A DNA stretch of 64,000 bases from Tritrichomonas musculus (lineage: Eukaryota; Parabasalia; Tritrichomonadida; Tritrichomonadidae), in contig JAPFFF010000074.1 in NCBI GenBank assembly GCA_039105265.1, forward strand, positions 124,001 to 188,000, written 5' to 3'. The notes below the pieces were generated by a model. The model was not told where the DNA came from. It was given only the letters and a program-made list of their open reading frames with translations, and searched no databases. The position numbers and the translations under genes are program-made. How positions within the stretch are numbered: position 1 is the stretch's first letter; each line of letters begins with the position of its first letter. Positions 20,301 through 26,516 of this stretch are shown piece after piece.

Positions 20301-20915
20301 ACATTGACTAGTGGAATTCGCCTTGTTGGAACAATATCAAATAACGATGGCTTTGTAAAAGAGTTTGATTATTTGTTTGATTATAATGGTGTTATTACTG
20401 ACGATGGAGATGTTTATGTCGATTTTGAAATTGACGGAACAACTTATTACTTAACTTATTATAAAAGTGATAGTAATGGTCTGTGCTTTTATATAGAAAA
20501 CACGACAGACTATTTTGATACCAAATTAATATTAGCCGAAAAAATATTGAAACAGGATGAAATAGCTTTAAAGAGTGATATTACATCATTATTGGATGAC
20601 TTATATTGGAGAATATTTTATTCAGGATTTCACAAATCATATTATGAGGATATACCAGAATTATGCTGGTATTCTTACGATACTAGTTCTAAAAAATTAA
20701 TTGTATGCGTCGAATATAATAGTTTATATATGGAAATGTTATTCATATTTAAAGATTCAAATGAAAAGAAGCATTATGTTAGAGTTAATTATAGTGAAGG
20801 ATTTGCGGTACTAGATGAAATATATGGTGAAGATAAACTTAGAGAATCCAATAGAAAAAGAGATTTTGAATATGATTTTTATAATATCGATTTTCAATTA
20901 AAGGGCAGAGAGTAA
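14361..20915 (+). CDS. Giant fibre- or adhesin-like protein with Trp-rich repeats (element 1)
   Basis: A very long protein (2184 residues visible). A hydrophobic segment, LTVILVLLGSGITGMVI (about residues 595-611), is followed by an Asn/Asp-rich linker. Residues about 790-1010 hold about five Trp-rich repeats of 35-60 residues with DNYVW..., EW and GWRTN marks. A second hydrophobic segment lies at about 1637-1658 (ALAFGIAGTVGSAASIG). ALKSDI-type phrases near the C terminus, typical of trimeric fibre shafts, recall the 29101-32460 protein of element 2. A fibre or surface-contact role is inferred from length, repeats and these phrases. Element 2 has inserted in the 3' part of this gene, so the gene is interrupted as part of the fossil record. 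Confidence 0.6.
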   Translation: MSIGLYSIQSSEAETLKSNGIEIKVGEDENGNKIVQIEDEDGSSVFFNNIYNKTEIDAYITAGAGIKPGDIKNLYKVNIYPTGQIKVNGKLTNAFTLEQLYKCLNDNSDAIQNSLNQLKIDATFDVNREISDLTLKGLDFDLKNKYYISTENNSIKTYNQLIRVLNQFIKHSRAMTVISPDNKLLKMLPLKKEDGAQLLDYWEDKRCYYEKEKVATINEIIESLNITLENLYNWMKTFNNLKDFGFDSSSNIKPDGKAKVITYEETEKESEPWYGSFLTKNRMKTKDEPITNFDQMVNAINTNTETISQMHEDIMEGLNNQEVIVYNEAKDEIETKNLKTKTVNDKGEIEYDNIANVFEKLKKADKQNQNFFRHIMENFNKTALKNIYNNFKQTVFGKDGETYQKTYIAHFDDDVAGDKHFAVVENFVDFLNQYFSNTSSFEDWKEWIGKNINKQKMMEALDKIQIPFHKLDGEIENREYRFMFDGEDIVDIENPVDIGKFMDWLKEIIQNSKYTAPIQTFLYNNFSKEKFIEIFNGTVQLIWDKSTKKIIHAVYQFVNHPIETTGDIVIEVNSAYEFLKKYYENQTELMKSILTVILVLLGSGITGMVITSAFKKIRAKKIENGRLALSTSNFEGGQLLDINNGIIIDGNGNDNNDDDNNDDDMRDPSFQGWIDTTNRNIRNIIQQHNVLEERVSNIRECNCNDNNNNNNNQRFFGQISQQQHHDIQQLIQKQNHLIIDNSVGSFVDAMFQPEIYQEAATQVNTTIKRRRKKKEKVNVIDTSHDRSFQRDDNYVFDILTDHWVLHNNSNFQSGWRTNLNAQNMPRNFIIDTFHGEWVAIGTENGIQESNADWRTNPSSALATFLLPSQINDGVFRWSDRYDQWTFHANYNSYTNQDQSERLEWQRDQRQHFGDNYVWNVFDQEWQEHGQNFEAGWRTNHEFVPPDNYVWDDYLEEWVMLSYRNRDFDSNWRNSYSEEVSVMVELLNSGRFLGKGQIVQYGGEWVWRHHVDPVDDIKLLSDEIADININNNLPANISGVNSVNELLESYDINILKEDGRTIDEKKPVLGNFNILANLNVNGLINGVDIEKLATSSDKTDSLFNIKFGVPEFNVKNENVEGDTKTINNVNYNILKIKINDDDIEQKLKAFNGNIFKIILRKDVVYDTEGRYIKEFFISVHDNHIQCPIIAYDEESKGYTNKCSEDSSQFFIAFDERLNIVPYTLWMNGDLSIMNQTSQDLIESNKPVFKCKIIEADNALKLHKSDVHYFYKPSIISDDNDYYKMIFEVPSDYTIPPHLQFKFKEYCFGNKWDLIWDGTKWDGKNIQGKSNGKIINKCNTRAKKDAYDAIGACVMMKNDDWNKQFFTDNIWYTNVNEKNLMQAFIRRPVRGEGWEKDGKIELKVKFNDGTLKNGNEIGVGWGNTNFSHSVEGYDLYAIEILIYNYSKRTFEVKNIEEIFLDIYSPNSDIANRMSFRLEGVHHVERNDTAYCDTIGVLDTIEKISYRYEDSKIDASHRNIELYLKKDLVDPVDEVNWDGIMNPFKYIIQQQFYEITPNPNAATTLYTDYNITSSKIITADNITTMRSDLNLVTNNLDVVSYDLNEMNHRVNVLDSEMVQVKNITQHLEHDVKNLRIVSYTALAFGIAGTVGSAASIGMQLFPHGIRILKAAFSSFFRGMFSRSRVLGAPDWTRLRIMFGNIAIRSITTDISPVINWCNSEYKQLDDITFDNEDENPEEYSLSVEAAYELCNQFRETLKPIFKLLALKVDEIANEFENNDFISKSDLKRDDTIDINGKLIDGKIHLEAEDTISEGIIKVRIMIMKVSEYNDIDYEENYPIIHISNGEISNYEGTENFPTASLQDKTIIIDNPKRHRISAISIKENTAIRSMKYSVNDIAYMSDIDALNKKIDQIEENSHTNDENIAKIMNTYPTVDEVNDVLKEYTLKKDISKYREKNDLIYKESIEVPFENVQDSSGSWEVKITLTSGIRLVGTISNNDGFVKEFDYLFDYNGVITDDGDVYVDFEIDGTTYYLTYYKSDSNGLCFYIENTTDYFDTKLILAEKILKQDEIALKSDITSLLDDLYWRIFYSGFHKSYYEDIPELCWYSYDTSSKKLIVCVEYNSLYMEMLFIFKDSNEKKHYVRVNYSEGFAVLDEIYGEDKLRESNRKRDFEYDFYNIDFQLKGRE
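20901..20906 (+). repeat. Left copy of 6-bp target-site duplication AAGGGC
   Basis: AAGGGC stands immediately before the first base of the element 2 inverted repeat, and the identical six bases follow its last base. Six-base duplications are the rule for Polinton integrase. Confidence 0.93.
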
Positions 20916-21309
20916 GGGTGGGCTTTTGGGCAGGTGATAAAAAATGGACCCCCTCGTCATAGGGTTTACAGACCCCAAACATCAGCGCCATGACTCAAAA
21001 AATCGCCACTTTTTCAAAATTACCCCCTCATTTCGTTCAAAAATCGGGTAGACAATTTTGAATAAATGACCAAAAATAAATGAATTGTGTTCAATACGAA
21101 GACCTGCGACCTTTCATCTTTGAACTTGTTTAGTAGTATATATCAGTCGGTTTCCGTCGGGCTAAAGCCCACCGTCAACACGACTAATGAACAAAAATAA
21201 TATGAACTCATTTAATGATTACCATCAATTGATGTTTCATTTACTGGACAATTCATTTAATTCATTCTCAAGTTGATGAACTTTATTTTTGAGGCTGTTG
21301 ATGTCTTCG
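20907..21309 (+). repeat. Left terminal inverted repeat of element 2 (about 403 bp)
   Basis: It begins AGAGAGTAAGGGTGGGC and matches the reverse complement of 42407-42809 along its whole length by eye. The outer 150 bases are GC-rich for this window. The inner edge lies inside the coiled-coil gene at 21237-21464, just after GATGTCTTC. This stretch has no other gene. Confidence 0.93.
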
Positions 21310-21464
21310 ATAAGAGACTCACGAACGGCAAGACCATCAGAGCCCAACATTCCTGATTTGATATTGTTGAGACATTGTTTGTAATCATAACACTTTTCTT
21401 TTAATCCTCGTTTGATTCGTTTTAATTCTGGTATTTCTTTCTTGTATTCTGTTAGTTCACTCAT
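21237..21464 (-). CDS. Small coiled-coil protein overlapping the left inverted repeat (element 2)
   Basis: A 75-residue, mostly helical charged protein (SELTEYKKEIPELKRIKRG, then INSLKNKVHQLENELNELSS) with heptad-like leucines at its end. The last 24 residues are encoded inside the inverted repeat. The same C terminus is therefore encoded at the other end of the element by a 32-codon frame at 42381-42479. The start codon at 21464 is divergent from 21479, with 14 bases between. It could be a DNA-end or protein-binding factor, but no known family is recognisable. Confidence 0.5.
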   Translation of the reverse strand: MSELTEYKKEIPELKRIKRGLKEKCYDYKQCLNNIKSGMLGSDGLAVRESLIEDINSLKNKVHQLENELNELSSK

Positions 21465-21478
21465 TTAATAACAATTAA

Positions 21479-21712
21479 ATGTCTGCTATTAATCAATTAA
21501 GAACCGTTCATGATGATAAACATAAAAACCATTTTGATAGATTACAATTAACGATGCAAAAGAAGAGAACAAAAATAAACTCAGCACCAACAGTGAAATG
21601 TTATAATGAAAAAGGTAATGTATTTCATGAACCTCCACCAAAAACGACTAAATCATTAAATCATCATGATTCACTTAATCATTCGGTGGTTGTCAGGAGC
21701 AACAACATTTAA
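21479..21712 (+). CDS. Small basic hypothetical protein (element 2)
   Basis: A 77-residue basic protein (MSAINQLRTVHDDKHKNHFD) with a short proline patch EPPPKTTKS and a His/Ser/Asn-rich end. It starts 14 bases from the divergent coiled-coil gene, and its last 42 bases overlap the convergent gene at 21671-22147. The EPPxxx phrase faintly recalls the small proline-rich proteins at 2951 and 59006 (LxEPP), but the similarity is too short to rely on. Function unknown. Confidence 0.45.
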   Translation: MSAINQLRTVHDDKHKNHFDRLQLTMQKKRTKINSAPTVKCYNEKGNVFHEPPPKTTKSLNHHDSLNHSVVVRSNNI

Positions 21713-22147
21713 AATGTATTCATTAATGACTTTTGATTGTTGGTCAACAACATTTGAAAGCTTATTGATATGTTCTTCAAGTATTTTATTTTTGTTGTTC
21801 AATTGATTGATTTGTTCAGTGAATTCATTTAATGATTCCTTCATTAGTGATATATCAGCTTTGATGTTGTCGTTTTCGAGTGTTTTAGTGATTGTGTTCC
21901 CAACTTTCTTCAAATAAATGTCGCCACCACATCGTTTACCATCTTTACAATTGCGTTTAGTGATTTTATACTCATTGCCGTCATTAGTGATGATTTTATA
22001 AATCTTGTTCAAATAGTTAGTCGTTTGTGATTTCATTTGCTCGATATTCTTTTGATAGAACAAATTGAACTCTTCAATTGATTTAAACACTTTTGATTCA
22101 TTTACATTATCATTTATAACTTTAAGTTCATTAATGTTTTCATTCAT
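21671..22147 (-). CDS. Coiled-coil hypothetical protein (element 2)
   Basis: A 158-residue protein with helices at both ends (NENINELKVINDNVNESKVF, later LNEFTEQINQLNNKNKILEE) around a small central beta-like segment. That segment is YKIITNDGNEYKITKRNCKD, then GKRCGGDIYLK, which could be a compact ligand or nucleic-acid binding module. The heptads suggest a trimer or dimer, as in virion spikes or scaffold proteins. It lies beside the 84-residue protein and the capsid candidate. I do not recognise the family. Confidence 0.5.
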   Translation of the reverse strand: MNENINELKVINDNVNESKVFKSIEEFNLFYQKNIEQMKSQTTNYLNKIYKIITNDGNEYKITKRNCKDGKRCGGDIYLKKVGNTITKTLENDNIKADISLMKESLNEFTEQINQLNNKNKILEEHINKLSNVVDQQSKVINEYILNVVAPDNHRMIK

Positions 22148-22183
22148 TTATAATTATATTAAATCATTATAATTCATTGTTTT

Positions 22184-22438
22184 TCATTTAACTTCATTCA
22201 ATATTGATTTTCCAAATCTCCCAACTCTGTCGACAGCATTTAAACCTGTATCAATTGCGTCAACTACTTGACCAACACCAGGAATGAATTGTGTGATTGG
22301 TTTGACTCTGTCAACGATTTGCTTTCCAACATCAACAACTTTTGGAATTGCTTTAACTGCTTTCTGAGCGAATGATTTAACTTTACCGCCAATTGATTTA
22401 AATGCGTTCTTGATTTTGTTGAATATACCGACACCCAT
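22184..22438 (-). CDS. Small amphipathic virion-type protein (element 2)
   Basis: An 84-residue basic, glycine-containing protein: MGVGIFNKIKNAFKSIGGKV at the start, then repeated Val/Lys helices and VKPITQFIPGVGQVVDAI. It has no charged catalytic residues or metal ligands. Its composition and place beside the capsid candidate match the small proteins at 318 and 56344 of the other elements, and membrane-active minor capsid proteins of related viruses look similar. It starts 49 bases from the capsid candidate on the opposite strand. Role inferred only. Confidence 0.55.
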   Translation of the reverse strand: MGVGIFNKIKNAFKSIGGKVKSFAQKAVKAIPKVVDVGKQIVDRVKPITQFIPGVGQVVDAIDTGLNAVDRVGRFGKSILNEVK

Positions 22439-22487
22439 AATTTAATTAATGATAAAAGTGATTTATTTCCTTTTTATTCAATCATAA

Positions 22488-24440
22488 ATGTTATATCGAA
22501 ACGAGAGAGCCCATAATCTTCGCACTGAAACAGGAAACGTTCTTCATGCTTTTGAAGAGATGCGCAACATGATTAATGTCAATGACGGTACACGTTCATT
22601 TTCATTTAGAACTGTTGACTGTCATGACCAACCAGCTCCATTTCATCAAGGACAATATTCACAAATAAGTTTAACACATCCTGACCACTTCATCAGTGAT
22701 ATTGATAAAGGTTTCTTAACATTTCACGTTAAATTAGATTTATCATTGAATACAGATATGAGTAAATTAAATGAAATCAATGACCCCAACAACTTGTACA
22801 AACTGTTTGTCGGTTTCAAATCATCAAACCAGTTGTTTGACAGGTTAGAGATTCTTCATAATAATGTCAATGTCGGATACCAACAGAATGAATGCATTCG
22901 TGAAGGCTTCTTGTATTCTTCAGTTAAACCAGAAGCCGAGAAGAAACGTCGTAGATTCGTTCATTCATTGTGGGAAAACATTAGCAACTATTCACAGACA
23001 CATGCAGGAGTTTATGTTAACTTGAATTCATTTAAGAACACTGGAAGAAGTGAAGTCGAATTTGATTTGAATGTTCCTTTTGATGATTTGCTCGCATTAC
23101 AAGCATTTGATTTATTCCCTAACGGAATCATTGGTGATTTATCAATTCGTTTTCAAGTTAGTCCCGCTGGTCTTGTTTGGGCAGTATTAGACCCTTACAC
23201 AGTTGCTGAAGCAAAAGTATTTCTTGAAGATAATGATTCAATATCGATGGAAGAATTAAACAGACTAAAGGAAATCAAAGCCCGTGGACACCTCAAACAT
23301 CAATTCACACAAATTGGTAATCAAGCTGTCATCCCAGGACCTGGAGACAATCCAGACCCACCAACACCTGAACCAACACCAACGAAATATCAATTGAAGT
23401 ATGAATTGATAGACCATTACATACCAGCTTCAACAAATATTCCTGTTAATGAAAAACTTGAAACATTTACATTTATGTTCAGCTATACTGATGAAGAGTT
23501 TGAAGAGCTCAGAATTGAAAAGACAGATGATAACAAAGTAATTTGCAATAAACATTATCTTAAAGAACATCCGAGCGGAATACCTTCATCAAAGCATCCA
23601 GCAGGCAATGTTTATATTAATTTTGTTTCTAAATCTGAAGCCAACAAGTTGATGAGCGCTCATTATTCAAAACAAACAGCAACACTTACTGTTAATCGAA
23701 TGACAATCATGGCTTGTAAATCTAATATGCAAGGCTTTGGTGTTTGTGAAGCTACAAGACAAGGAATTGAAGACATTTTAAGACAAGGTTTAATCATTCC
23801 TTCACAAAAAGTTGATTATCATGCTTTCCCAATCGCTCCAGCAGCTAACGGAATCAAGTCAACATTGAATATCCCATTAATCAATGCAACTAATTTATCA
23901 ATCATGTTTCCAAAGCATCACAATGATTTGACTGTCTTTGAAAACCCAGTTTATCAAAACTGTTTCTTGAATATTGGTGGAAAGAACTTCCCAGACGAAA
24001 ACGTTTCAACTATTGGTGCGCGATTCTTTGAAAATCAATTAACAGCTGGTGATTTAGATGCAATCACTCTTTCATGCACAAAGGAATTTGAGGATTCGAT
24101 GACAATGCCAAAGAATGACGCTAACGGTAAGAGATACAACAACACAATCAGTGATGCAACATCATTTGTTTTCAACATTCAAACTGAACGAGCGAGTGCA
24201 GGATATACATTCGACGGACTTGATGGAGGTTTCGGAAACGTGCAAATACAAGTCAATGGAATGCCTATCTATACTGGAGATGATGACACATATTTCAATG
24301 TTGTTGAACCAAACGGAACAATTGTCAGACCTCCTCCCGTTCAACTTTGGATAACTAGGGACTCTTATTTTAAACTATCACTCGAAGGCTTGGAATATGT
24401 TGACGATGAATCACCACAAGGAAGTCAAGCAAATGAATAA
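22488..24440 (+). CDS. Candidate double-jelly-roll major capsid protein (element 2)
   Basis: A 650-residue beta-rich protein. The N-terminal third holds FHQGQYSQISL, DIDKGFLTFHVKLDL and LFVGFKSSNQLFDRLEILHN. These are in the same order and spacing as the QGSYTSVIIS, DIYNGFIRADL and IWFGFKDARDAIEKYEIVAN blocks of the element 1 protein at 1252-2928, so the two are distant homologues. A Pro/Thr linker (GPGDNPDPPTPEPTPTK, about residue 285) separates a second beta-rich half with INATNLSIMFPKHHND. The two-part layout fits a double jelly roll. Fold is inferred; a structure prediction would decide. Confidence 0.6.
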   Translation: MLYRNERAHNLRTETGNVLHAFEEMRNMINVNDGTRSFSFRTVDCHDQPAPFHQGQYSQISLTHPDHFISDIDKGFLTFHVKLDLSLNTDMSKLNEINDPNNLYKLFVGFKSSNQLFDRLEILHNNVNVGYQQNECIREGFLYSSVKPEAEKKRRRFVHSLWENISNYSQTHAGVYVNLNSFKNTGRSEVEFDLNVPFDDLLALQAFDLFPNGIIGDLSIRFQVSPAGLVWAVLDPYTVAEAKVFLEDNDSISMEELNRLKEIKARGHLKHQFTQIGNQAVIPGPGDNPDPPTPEPTPTKYQLKYELIDHYIPASTNIPVNEKLETFTFMFSYTDEEFEELRIEKTDDNKVICNKHYLKEHPSGIPSSKHPAGNVYINFVSKSEANKLMSAHYSKQTATLTVNRMTIMACKSNMQGFGVCEATRQGIEDILRQGLIIPSQKVDYHAFPIAPAANGIKSTLNIPLINATNLSIMFPKHHNDLTVFENPVYQNCFLNIGGKNFPDENVSTIGARFFENQLTAGDLDAITLSCTKEFEDSMTMPKNDANGKRYNNTISDATSFVFNIQTERASAGYTFDGLDGGFGNVQIQVNGMPIYTGDDDTYFNVVEPNGTIVRPPPVQLWITRDSYFKLSLEGLEYVDDESPQGSQANE

Positions 24441-24481
24441 ATAAAATGATTTTCATTAAATAATCATCATTAAATAATATC

Positions 24482-24491
24482 TTTATTTTTG
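24482..24491 (+). promoter_or_regulatory. TTTATTTTTG motif before the integrase gene
   Basis: TTTATTTTTG ends 8 bases before the ATG at 24500. The same word sits 3-8 bases before the start codons at 9024, 39235, 40238, 57338, 59006 and 60592, so it is a candidate shared promoter or leader signal of these Polintons. Confidence 0.4.
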
Positions 24492-24499
24492 TGATTCAA

Positions 24500-25585
24500 A
24501 TGAATGAATACAAAGAATCAATCAACTATCCTTTCAAATCTAAATACAAGTACATCAAAGACACAAACATTAAAACCGAGCCATACATACCAGATTATCA
24601 ATTGAAGACAGTAAAGAAACTATCAAAACCTGACTTCTCATTTGAACCGTATGCGTACGAAATCGATATAATGTTTGCATTAAACAAAGCTTATCTCGTC
24701 CTAATCAATGTAAACACCAAATACCTAATTGTTGAACCAATTGATTACAAGTCTGAGTTTTGCATAATCAAAGTAATTGATAAACTAGTCAATAAAAGGA
24801 ATATCAGAATTGAAATAATTAAATGTGATGGTGAAAAGGCTTTCATATCAAATGCATTCAAAAGCTATTGCAACGGAGAAGAAAGACACCAATCAAACAA
24901 ACCCACAATTAAATTCAAAGCACCAAACAAAATAAAGTTAATCATTGATGATTCACCTTTCACGAATGCACATAAATGTGTTGATGCAGTAATCAGAACA
25001 TTACGAAATGCTTTCGGTCAATCACAACAACGAATGACAAACAATGTATTGATGCAACAAATGGTTGAATGGTACAATAACACTCCTCATTCATCTCTTC
25101 GCTTATTGAATCCTTTATACACATCATTTGACGAAGAAACTGATGAATACCTTGACAAACGACAATCAAAATACATTTATCTAACACCTCAACAGATGCA
25201 AGATGACCGCGACCTTGAATGGCAATACATTAGAGCCAAATCAATGCAATTGAAAGAGATTCAACAAAAACAACGATTTAAAGGTCTTCTGTCATACAAA
25301 CCCAAAAATATAATACTCATTCACACCGATTACGGAAAAACAGAAAAGAAACATGAAAAGCGAAGAAGAGTGTTCAATGAACTCGCTGAATTCATTTGTT
25401 ATGAGTCTGGAAACGTTAAATGTAAACTATTAAATCCTTTACGTCAAACTAACAAAACACTGAAGAACAAAACAATAATAACAGTCCCAATCATGTACAC
25501 AAAATATGTTTGTTCATCAATAGATGATTTGAATGATGATTATAAAATATTCTTTTTGGCTTATAAAACGCAAAATGAAAGCTAA
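24500..25585 (+). CDS. Polinton retroviral-type (DDE) integrase (element 2)
   Basis: A 361-residue integrase; the first ATG is at 24500. The catalytic RNase H-fold core runs from YEIDIMFALNKAYLVLINV (about residue 54, first Asp) through IIKCDGEKAFI (about 112, second Asp) to VDAVIRTLRNAFGQ and QMVEWYNNTPHSSL (about 190). The last phrase is the hallmark ending of retroviral and Polinton integrase cores. A basic C-terminal extension follows, probably for DNA binding. It would join the element ends to the target and make the 6-bp duplication seen at 20901 and 42810. The last 11 bases overlap the next gene at 25575. Confidence 0.88.
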   Translation: MNEYKESINYPFKSKYKYIKDTNIKTEPYIPDYQLKTVKKLSKPDFSFEPYAYEIDIMFALNKAYLVLINVNTKYLIVEPIDYKSEFCIIKVIDKLVNKRNIRIEIIKCDGEKAFISNAFKSYCNGEERHQSNKPTIKFKAPNKIKLIIDDSPFTNAHKCVDAVIRTLRNAFGQSQQRMTNNVLMQQMVEWYNNTPHSSLRLLNPLYTSFDEETDEYLDKRQSKYIYLTPQQMQDDRDLEWQYIRAKSMQLKEIQQKQRFKGLLSYKPKNIILIHTDYGKTEKKHEKRRRVFNELAEFICYESGNVKCKLLNPLRQTNKTLKNKTIITVPIMYTKYVCSSIDDLNDDYKIFFLAYKTQNES

Positions 25586-25925
25586 ACAACCAATCACAAA
25601 ACGATACTATCACACACAATCAAAAGATTTTATTCTTCCTGATGATTTCGTTTATAGTCGCAACAAGAAGTACATTGTTGTTCAGTATTGTGGGGCTGTT
25701 GTCAATCAACATATTGTCGGTGATTTGATGGTTCATTCAGATATAGTTGAATTCATGCCTTTCTGCGACCATTTCATTATGCTTGCTAACAGACGACAAA
25801 CCAAATACCGTAAATATGAGTGTCTGAACAACACAAAAAAAGAATATCATTTATGGTTTACAGACATGAAAGGAAACGTTATTGAACCCGAATCATTTAT
25901 ATTCAGTTGCTTATTAATTTATTGA
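25575..25925 (+). CDS. Small beta-rich protein, penton-like tail (element 2)
   Basis: A 116-residue protein; I use the ATG at 25575 (MKAKQPITKRYYH), which overlaps the integrase end by 11 bases. It is beta-rich (YIVVQYCGAVV, FIMLANRRQ) and ends with HLWFTDMKGNVIEPESFIFS. That strand-turn-strand ending resembles those of the proteins at 13607-14344 and 53222-54238, and of Polinton minor capsid proteins. At this length it could be only one small jelly roll or half of one. The penton role is tentative. The next gene starts 7 bases on. Confidence 0.45.
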   Translation: MKAKQPITKRYYHTQSKDFILPDDFVYSRNKKYIVVQYCGAVVNQHIVGDLMVHSDIVEFMPFCDHFIMLANRRQTKYRKYECLNNTKKEYHLWFTDMKGNVIEPESFIFSCLLIY

Positions 25926-25932
25926 ATTCAAA

Positions 25933-26463
25933 ATGAATAACAATCATTCACCTCCAGTGTTTGAAGCTTTTTTTGGACCTTCATCATATAAACCACCTGA
26001 ATACTATCAAAACACACCAAAATTCGTTAACATCACTGAAGGACCACCACCAACATGTGATTATTATATTCCTCACAAATTCAGAAACATAAGAAGCCCG
26101 CCACCAACATTTAAACAACACCCTGCACTCGAAAGAAGAGTTCGAATAAGAGAGAAGTTATTTGAGCAATTACAAGATGACCCAATATATGAAGTGTATG
26201 CCAAAGAAAAACAAAGACAAGTTGAATCAATAAAAGCTAAACAACGAATCAACAGAATCAAATCATCATTCATTCAACAACCAAACCCTCCTTCACCGTC
26301 GATGATTTGGAATGATTCGAGGTATTGGAATCAATTGAGAAACACCGATGAATCACTTGATAAAACTGAAATCACTCCGTTTGATGCTGATTTGAGTCCA
26401 ACACGTAGACTCATCACATCCAAACATCGAAGACCAAAACACAAAATGATTGAACAAAAATAA
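25933..26463 (+). CDS. Proline-rich hypothetical protein (element 2)
   Basis: A 176-residue protein with a Pro-rich first half (FGPSSYKPPEYYQ, EGPPPTCDYY, RSPPPTFKQ), a basic helix (KEKQRQVESIKAKQRINRIK) and a basic C terminus with TSKHRRPKHK. It follows the integrase and penton-like genes closely on the same strand. Its Pro-rich style recalls the small proteins at 2951 and 59006, but no block aligns convincingly. Possibly a virion or DNA-binding protein; function unknown. Confidence 0.5.
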   Translation: MNNNHSPPVFEAFFGPSSYKPPEYYQNTPKFVNITEGPPPTCDYYIPHKFRNIRSPPPTFKQHPALERRVRIREKLFEQLQDDPIYEVYAKEKQRQVESIKAKQRINRIKSSFIQQPNPPSPSMIWNDSRYWNQLRNTDESLDKTEITPFDADLSPTRRLITSKHRRPKHKMIEQK

Positions 26464-26516
26464 AAGTAATCAACATGATTCAATGAATATCATTTCATTT
26501 ATTTTTATTCTCTGAT

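Larger units (their letters stand above)
1..20906. mobile_element. Polinton (Maverick) element 1, left and main part
   Basis: A run of densely packed genes typical of Polintons: packaging ATPase end, small virion-type proteins, a candidate double-jelly-roll capsid protein, protein-primed DNA polymerase B and a giant fibre-like protein. Unusual additions are an SF3 helicase and a Pmp-like surface-protein fragment. The left terminus lies before the window. The right side is split from this part by element 2, so the element carries at least one break, that insertion. Otherwise its frames are long and open, which suggests a fairly recent arrival. Its capsid cluster at 318-4475 matches, gene for gene, the cluster at 56344-59965 of element 3, so the two belong to one lineage. 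Confidence 0.85.
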
